DNA of 64,000 bases from a virus. Shown piece after piece: positions 60,420 to 64,000 of the stretch (positions are counted from its first letter, which is position 1; each line of letters starts with the position of its first letter). A program made the position numbers and the translations under genes. Below the pieces are notes generated by a model. It worked only from the letters and a program-made list of their open reading frames with translations. It made no database searches and was not told the origin of the DNA. The DNA lies in IMG/VR virus record IMGVR_UViG_3300019135_000055, positions 1 through 64,000 of that record; one strand, given 5' to 3'.

Positions 60420-61088
60420 ATGGAATTGAAAGTGCTTCATGAGCTATTACTTCAAAAAGGAGTTCCAGAATCGCATATAAAAGAAATGAAGAGAATCCTT
60501 AACTTTAGGGAAGATACATTTTTATTTTATTATGAGCAAGAAGAAACAATCTGTAGTAATATACCTCTTTCGAAAATAAAAAGTCTAGGCTTCAGAGGTT
60601 CAAGCGGTTTATCTTGGTTTGACCATGTTTGCGGTAAAGGAGTTAATATAGATGAACGGCGTTGCCAAGAAGCTTTTGAACACTTAGTAAAAAAACCCCT
60701 TGAAGATTTTCAAAAATTCTATAAACAATTCCCAGTAAAGTTAATATACTTTGAAGATGATGATTTTTATGCAGTTAACGGGGATGGAACGCACCGTACA
60801 CTGTGGGCAAAAATAACTGGAGCTCCAGCAATATCAGCCGAAATTACAATTGCTCGAAAAAATTATTTAGCATATGAGGCATTTAATAAAGACTTTGGAG
60901 CAACTTTTAAATTTAAAACGCTTCTCCAGAATACAATAAATATTGCACCGGAGAAAGTTGAATCAATACTCTTATTAGTTATTAGGAAAATAACTGAAAG
61001 CGAGAAAATAGGCAAGTACGTGCCTGAATTTATGCGAATGGGGTTAGATTTGTATTGTATAGAAAAAGCACTGGTTTATTCCAAATAA
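60420..61088 (+). CDS. ParB/Srx-like protein (222 aa)
   Basis: A segment NGDGTHRTLWAKITGAPAIS (about 122-141) with Ala-Glu-Ile after it has the pattern of the ParB/sulphiredoxin-like nucleotide-binding fold (G-x-HR near a hydrophobic strand). The rest is helical. It may bind DNA or act as a small NTP-using enzyme; not proven. The start is ATG 60420 or TTG 60426, after AAGGGGGGG. Confidence 0.6.
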   Translation: MELKVLHELLLQKGVPESHIKEMKRILNFREDTFLFYYEQEETICSNIPLSKIKSLGFRGSSGLSWFDHVCGKGVNIDERRCQEAFEHLVKKPLEDFQKFYKQFPVKLIYFEDDDFYAVNGDGTHRTLWAKITGAPAISAEITIARKNYLAYEAFNKDFGATFKFKTLLQNTINIAPEKVESILLLVIRKITESEKIGKYVPEFMRMGLDLYCIEKALVYSK

Positions 61089-61091
61089 AAC

Positions 61092-61328
61092 ATGAATTTT
61101 AAACAAATTAAAAGGGATGCAGTAAAATTGCTTGATCAAATACATGATTGTTTTGTAAGTGTATATAGAAGAGTTCCAAATAAAATGGAATTAAAAATTA
61201 TTGCAAAGACTTTGCCCGCGGAAATTAAATTCCTTGCTGATCAATGGGGCTGGAATGATACAGAAGTAGGGGACAAGGTGCTCTATTGGATAGCACAAAT
61301 GAAAGCAGAAAAGGAGAACCAAATATGA
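61092..61328 (+). CDS. Small helical early protein (78 aa)
   Basis: Begins MNFKQIKRDAVKLLDQIHDC and ends with a charged helix. No clear ribosome site; likely coupled to the previous gene, 3 bases away. Overlaps the next gene by 4 bases. Unknown. Confidence 0.55.
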   Translation: MNFKQIKRDAVKLLDQIHDCFVSVYRRVPNKMELKIIAKTLPAEIKFLADQWGWNDTEVGDKVLYWIAQMKAEKENQI

Positions 61329-61480
61329 AGACAGAAAAAGAATATGCTGTAATGACGCATAGGATATGTCCAAAGTGTAAAAAGAAAATGCTAAAAGTGT
61401 TAGGAGCGGAATATCCTAAAACTGTGAAGTGTCCCAATGGCTGTATAACAACAAAAGAACTTGCTGTCTTTTGTGCATAA
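61325..61480 (+). CDS. Small zinc-ribbon protein (51 aa)
   Basis: CPKC (residues 15-18) and CPNGC (36-40) can bind zinc as a ribbon. ATG overlaps the previous stop, with AAAGGAG upstream. Probably a nucleic-acid or protein-binding adaptor; unknown. Confidence 0.7.
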   Translation: MKTEKEYAVMTHRICPKCKKKMLKVLGAEYPKTVKCPNGCITTKELAVFCA

Positions 61481-61512
61481 AAAACGAACTTAACTTAAAG
61501 GAGCGGCTTTAA

Positions 61513-61725
61513 ATGAACTTACATAACAACCTATTCCACGAAACGAGAGAACAGGTCATTTCATACTTACTCACCCCAGAATCCTGTGACATGGTCAAAG
61601 AATGGGGGATGCAGGAGCAAGTGCTTGATGAACTTACGGAGGGATATTTTGAGTTTAAAAAGGAACATCACGGCAACATTAACGAATATATCTCTTGGCG
61701 TATAGAGCTGCCTTACTATCATTGA
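61513..61725 (+). CDS. Small early protein (70 aa)
   Basis: AAGGAGCGG before ATG. MNLHNNLFHETREQVISYLL, acidic in the middle and ending in WRIELPYYH. Unknown. Confidence 0.6.
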   Translation: MNLHNNLFHETREQVISYLLTPESCDMVKEWGMQEQVLDELTEGYFEFKKEHHGNINEYISWRIELPYYH

Positions 61726-61836
61726 AATACTAATTAAAACAACAATCATCACTATAGACTAATGCTGATTTTGAATAAAAACATTATTTTATGAAAAGTT
61801 TACTTCTGAAGAGAAGGGGCATTGCTTTGAAAAGTG

Positions 61837-62011
61837 TATAACAGCTCTTATCTTTTATTGCGTGCAAATTTTGATACGCAAAGGAATTTTTTAAGATACC
61901 ACATAGCTCACTTAAAAAATTAAAACAGTATAACAGCAGCGGTAAAAAGTTGCGGGCAATTTTTACAAAAACGATATAACAGCCAACTTGAAAAAACGCG
62001 GGAATTTTCTG
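61837..62011 (+). repeat. Iteron-like repeats with a 46-bp period
   Basis: TATAACAGC at 61837, 61929 and 61975: spacings 92 and 46, so the copies sit on a 46-bp grid with one position (about 61883) degenerate. In each, TTGCGTGCAAATTTT or TTGCGGGCAATTTTT or CGCGGGAATTTTC follows about 15 bases later. One more TATAACAG is at 59320. The 260-base region has no gene. Such repeats may bind a replication initiator or a regulator; the XRE gene and promoter P5 follow directly. Confidence 0.7.
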
Positions 62012-62028
62012 AAATAGGTAAATTTTGA

Positions 62029-62057
62029 TTGACGTTTTTAAATAGTCAAAGTAAAGT
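62029..62057 (+). promoter_or_regulatory. Early promoter P5 with shared operator
   Basis: TTGACG (62029-62034), 17-bp spacer, TAAAGT (62052-62057). GACGTTTTTAAATAGTC is the most divergent palindrome. It lies just upstream of the XRE gene. Confidence 0.75.
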
Positions 62058-62076
62058 TGTATATGAGGTGAGAAAA

Positions 62077-62283
62077 ATGATTAGATCAAATTTAAAGGCT
62101 ATTGCTGATGAGGCAGGTATTTCAATTTCTCGATTAAGTGCCGAAATAAATCATGGGAAAGAAACCGTTAGGAAAATGTACAATGATGACATGGAGCGGT
62201 TCCCAAGAGAATTGCTTGATAAGCTCTGCAAGCATTTCAACTGTGAACCAGGAGACTTGATAAAATTCGAAAAAGATGAATAA
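62077..62283 (+). CDS. Small XRE-family regulator (68 aa)
   Basis: A YozG-like helix-turn-helix protein: [20 protein letters not shown], then the recognition-helix region [12 protein letters not shown] and [16 protein letters not shown] choose the ATG at 62077 with GAGGTGAG upstream; an upstream TTG (62029) is the -35 box. It lies under promoter P5, one of the six promoters that share the palindrome, so it is a good candidate for the protein that binds it. Not proven. Confidence 0.85.
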   Translation: MIRSNLKAIADEAGISISRLSAEINHGKETVRKMYNDDMERFPRELLDKLCKHFNCEPGDLIKFEKDE

Positions 62284-62298
62284 ATTTCTAATTAATTA

Positions 62299-62327
62299 TT
62301 GACTATTTAAAATAGCCGCTATATAAT
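62299..62327 (+). promoter_or_regulatory. Early promoter P6 with shared operator
   Basis: TTGACT (62299-62304), 17-bp spacer, TATAAT (62322-62327). GACTATTTAAAATAGCC overlaps them. Confidence 0.85.
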
Positions 62328-62371
62328 TAAATCAGAGTTAAACAAATTAAATGTAATGAGGGGTAATGGTA

Positions 62372-62578
62372 ATGACAAATCAATTTAATAAATCATTTAC
62401 AGAGGCATTGGAAGAACTGGTAAGTGGCAAAGCAGGCTTTGCTCAGGGAGAATTCTTTGATAAGGGACTTTATCTTGAATTTGATAAAACAGGAGTGTTA
62501 CAAGAAGTAGACGCAAAAGGGACTTTTCAAAAAAATAAATGCGATTATTTCCACAGGGATGCTCAAACAAAAATATAA
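62372..62578 (+). CDS. Small early protein (68 aa)
   Basis: ATG at 62372, first gene under P6. MTNQFNKSFTEALEELVSGK, then a beta-like part (GLYLEFDKTGVLQEVDAKGT). Unknown. Confidence 0.6.
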   Translation: MTNQFNKSFTEALEELVSGKAGFAQGEFFDKGLYLEFDKTGVLQEVDAKGTFQKNKCDYFHRDAQTKI

Positions 62579-62634
62579 AACATTTAAAATTGCAAATAAG
62601 CAAGAAATCGGACTAACAGAAAAGAGTTGATCGA

Positions 62635-62868
62635 ATGATGAAGCCATATAGCACTTTGGAGGATGCTTTACAGGACTATAAAAATCGACTGCAGCGAAGA
62701 AAAATAATGCTTGAGAAGCTCTATAATAAGCGAAGAGACATAGAATTGACAGTAAAAGAGGAATACAAAGTTTTGATGCTGGAAGCTGAAAAGAGACTTA
62801 TAGAAGAATTTCTTCATGATCTTGAAGAAATAAAGAAAGAAAAGGAGAAATGCCAATGCGGTCACTAA
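62635..62868 (+). CDS. Small coiled-coil protein (77 aa)
   Basis: Highly charged and helical (LQDYKNRLQRRKIMLEKLYN, LIEEFLHDLEEIKKEKEKCQ). A weak site before a double ATG. Its end overlaps the next gene. Unknown. Confidence 0.55.
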   Translation: MMKPYSTLEDALQDYKNRLQRRKIMLEKLYNKRRDIELTVKEEYKVLMLEAEKRLIEEFLHDLEEIKKEKEKCQCGH

Positions 62869-63251
62869 TAATGGATCTTAAAGAAGAGATCGTTGAATTA
62901 GAAGAGGCTTTACGAAAAGCGGAAACTAATACTGTTAGAGGTGTATTACAAGAAGCAATTTGGGACAGAAATTCAAAAATTGAAAAACTAAGACCAAATG
63001 GATTTGTTTTAGCTGATATAAGCCTTAAAGATGGAACGCTTTTGAACAGATGCCTCGTATTCTCCACAAATGATGGGATAGGAACTGATGCGGTCTCTGA
63101 TACTGAGGAGGCAGAAAGCATTTTAAAGAATGACGAAGAAGTGTATTTACAGCAAGAATATAATGACGGCAATTTTGCTGGAGATGTTGAAACAAATACG
63201 ATTGAAAGTTATAAGCTGTACTATGAAAATTGTCTATCAGAGGATAGTTAA
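62856..63251 (+). CDS. Early hypothetical protein (131 aa)
   Basis: The ATG at 62856 is 8 bases after GGAG (the ATG at 62850 would be too close). N-terminal coiled coil (MDLKEEIVELEEALRKAETN), then an acidic C-terminal part. Overlaps the previous gene. Unknown. Confidence 0.6.
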   Translation: MRSLIMDLKEEIVELEEALRKAETNTVRGVLQEAIWDRNSKIEKLRPNGFVLADISLKDGTLLNRCLVFSTNDGIGTDAVSDTEEAESILKNDEEVYLQQEYNDGNFAGDVETNTIESYKLYYENCLSEDS

Positions 63252-63318
63252 TTCTAATGAATCTGAATGAAATCATACTTTAAAATAAATTAAAAAACAA
63301 GGAAAAGGATTGAGGGAA

Positions 63319-63537
63319 ATGAATAACTTAGAACAACATTTGAAAGAGCAAACAGATGCCTTTCTAATCGATTGCTTTAATGAAATTGAGGAATGGGGAA
63401 AATCTAGAGTCTTGGGGCAGGGGAAGGTCAGAAATCTGTATGAGTCGTTTAATTTGAATATTACTCAACTTCACATGATTAGTCAGGTTATTTACAAGGA
63501 AATGGCATCACGGTTTGTTGAAAGCAAAGTGGATTGA
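63319..63537 (+). CDS. Small early protein (72 aa)
   Basis: ATG at 63319 after GAGGG. MNNLEQHLKEQTDAFLIDCF, then WGKSRVLGQGKVRNLYESF. Helical, unknown. Confidence 0.6.
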   Translation: MNNLEQHLKEQTDAFLIDCFNEIEEWGKSRVLGQGKVRNLYESFNLNITQLHMISQVIYKEMASRFVESKVD

Positions 63538-63576
63538 AGATAGGCGAACATAAAAAGAGAAAGGAGGGTATGACAA

Positions 63577-63609
63577 TGCCAGTATGGAGACATGAGATTA
63601 CCGATTAAA
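63577..63609 (+). CDS. Leader peptide overlapping the next gene (10 aa)
   Basis: MPVWRHEITD. AAAGGAGGGTATGACA gives a strong ribosome site, while the next gene, which starts inside it at 63592, has none. Translation of that gene is therefore probably coupled to this peptide. Confidence 0.45.
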
Positions 63610-63843
63610 CAATGCTTAACAAATGAAGAGTCGGGTCACGCTGTGCTTCAATTTGTAACAAACACACTTCCTAAATTGAAATTCATTTTAAGAAGAGAAG
63701 AAAGACGAATTGAAAAAGGAAGCGTCCATGCCCTTGATTGGCTTATTGAAAATGGTGGAGATCCTGCAGAATTTGATTTTGATAACTGGGTTGACGCTTT
63801 AAACGAATACCTTAATTGCCTGTATGTATTGGTGACACGGTAA
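63592..63843 (+). CDS. Small early protein (83 aa)
   Basis: ATG inside the leader peptide frame. Content: KFILRREERRIEKGSVHALD followed by WLIENGGDPAEFDFDNWVDA. Helical; unknown. Confidence 0.55.
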   Translation: MRLPIKQCLTNEESGHAVLQFVTNTLPKLKFILRREERRIEKGSVHALDWLIENGGDPAEFDFDNWVDALNEYLNCLYVLVTR

Positions 63844-63920
63844 CACTTTCTAGAGACTCAAGAGTTAACGATGAGAAATCTTTGTGGATTTCCTAATTTT
63901 AATAAAGGATGATAAATCAA

Positions 63921-64000
63921 ATGGATAACAGCTCAACTTCAGTCAGATCTTTAATTTTTAGCACGCATATCGAAAGATTGAAAGAGTTGCTGTTTAAACT
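63921..64000 (+). CDS. Partial gene cut by the window end
   Basis: ATG at 63921 with AAAGGATG about 10 bases upstream; the frame is open to the last base. 26 residues are visible (MDNSSTSVRSLIFSTHIERL...). No identification possible. Confidence 0.5.
   Translation, partial: MDNSSTSVRSLIFSTHIERLKELLFK

Noticed and set aside
62029-62076. TTG start extending the XRE protein by 16 residues
   Set aside because: The TTG is the -35 box of promoter P5 and has no ribosome site; the ATG at 62077 has one.
1-64000. CRISPR array
   Set aside because: No regularly spaced repeat with unique spacers; the 46-bp repeats at 61.8 kb are not array-like.
1-64000. Arbitrium genes (aimR/aimP) and prophage attachment sites
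   Set aside because: No protein of the AimR type and no short secreted AimP-type peptide were recognised; these probably lie outside the window. No attachment core could be identified.

Overview
The window is about 64 kb of a large temperate Bacillus phage or prophage of the SPbeta family, most likely from the B. subtilis group. The evidence is gene order together with recognisable proteins: a BhlB-type holin next to a BlyA amidase, the giant YomI/CwlP tape measure, the recombinase-like YomM, the head and tail genes, the YonJ/YonK pair, an HU-like protein, the single-chain RNA polymerase YonO, and a YonT-type toxin. Names in the yom/yon series are mostly assigned by synteny recalled from memory, not by a search.

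Layout. Positions 1-39.9 kb are read leftward. From 5' to 3' on the minus strand they hold packaging (terminase, portal), head (protease/scaffold, capsid), neck, tail tube, tail accessory genes and fibres, then tape measure, distal tail, tail spike, amidase and holin. Two non-structural clusters interrupt this arm. At 16-23.9 kb there is a free-standing homing endonuclease, an XRE regulator with its own operator, membrane proteins and a PemK/MazF-like protein. At 40.1-41.0 kb there is a rightward secreted-protein cassette. From 41.0 to 49.6 kb the minus strand carries YonI/J/K, the HU-like YonN, a winged-helix/zinc protein and the YonO polymerase that is known to transcribe SPbeta late genes. 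From 51.1 kb to the end, short genes run rightward: the early region, with a YonT-type toxin, a GIY-YIG/P-loop pair and many small proteins.

Main points. (1) The tape-measure gene is split by two ORF-less group I introns; splicing restores a 2,228-codon frame. (2) Three long non-coding stretches (43.22-43.80, 44.39-44.94 and 49.84-50.14 kb) contain nested long-range helices typical of structured RNAs. The second ends in a tRNA-Trp(CCA)-like cloverleaf with a poor D arm. The third has a promoter at one end and a terminator at the other. (3) Six early promoters share the same operator-like palindrome overlapping the -35 box, which implies one regulator for the whole early region. (4) Two overlapping genes, a GIY-YIG nuclease and a P-loop ATPase, share a C-terminal domain of about 150 residues. 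(5) Iteron-like repeats with a 46-bp period lie just before a small XRE regulator.

I worked by eye. Helices, promoters and splice sites were read directly from the sequence. Family names come from recalled motifs, and no database search was run.
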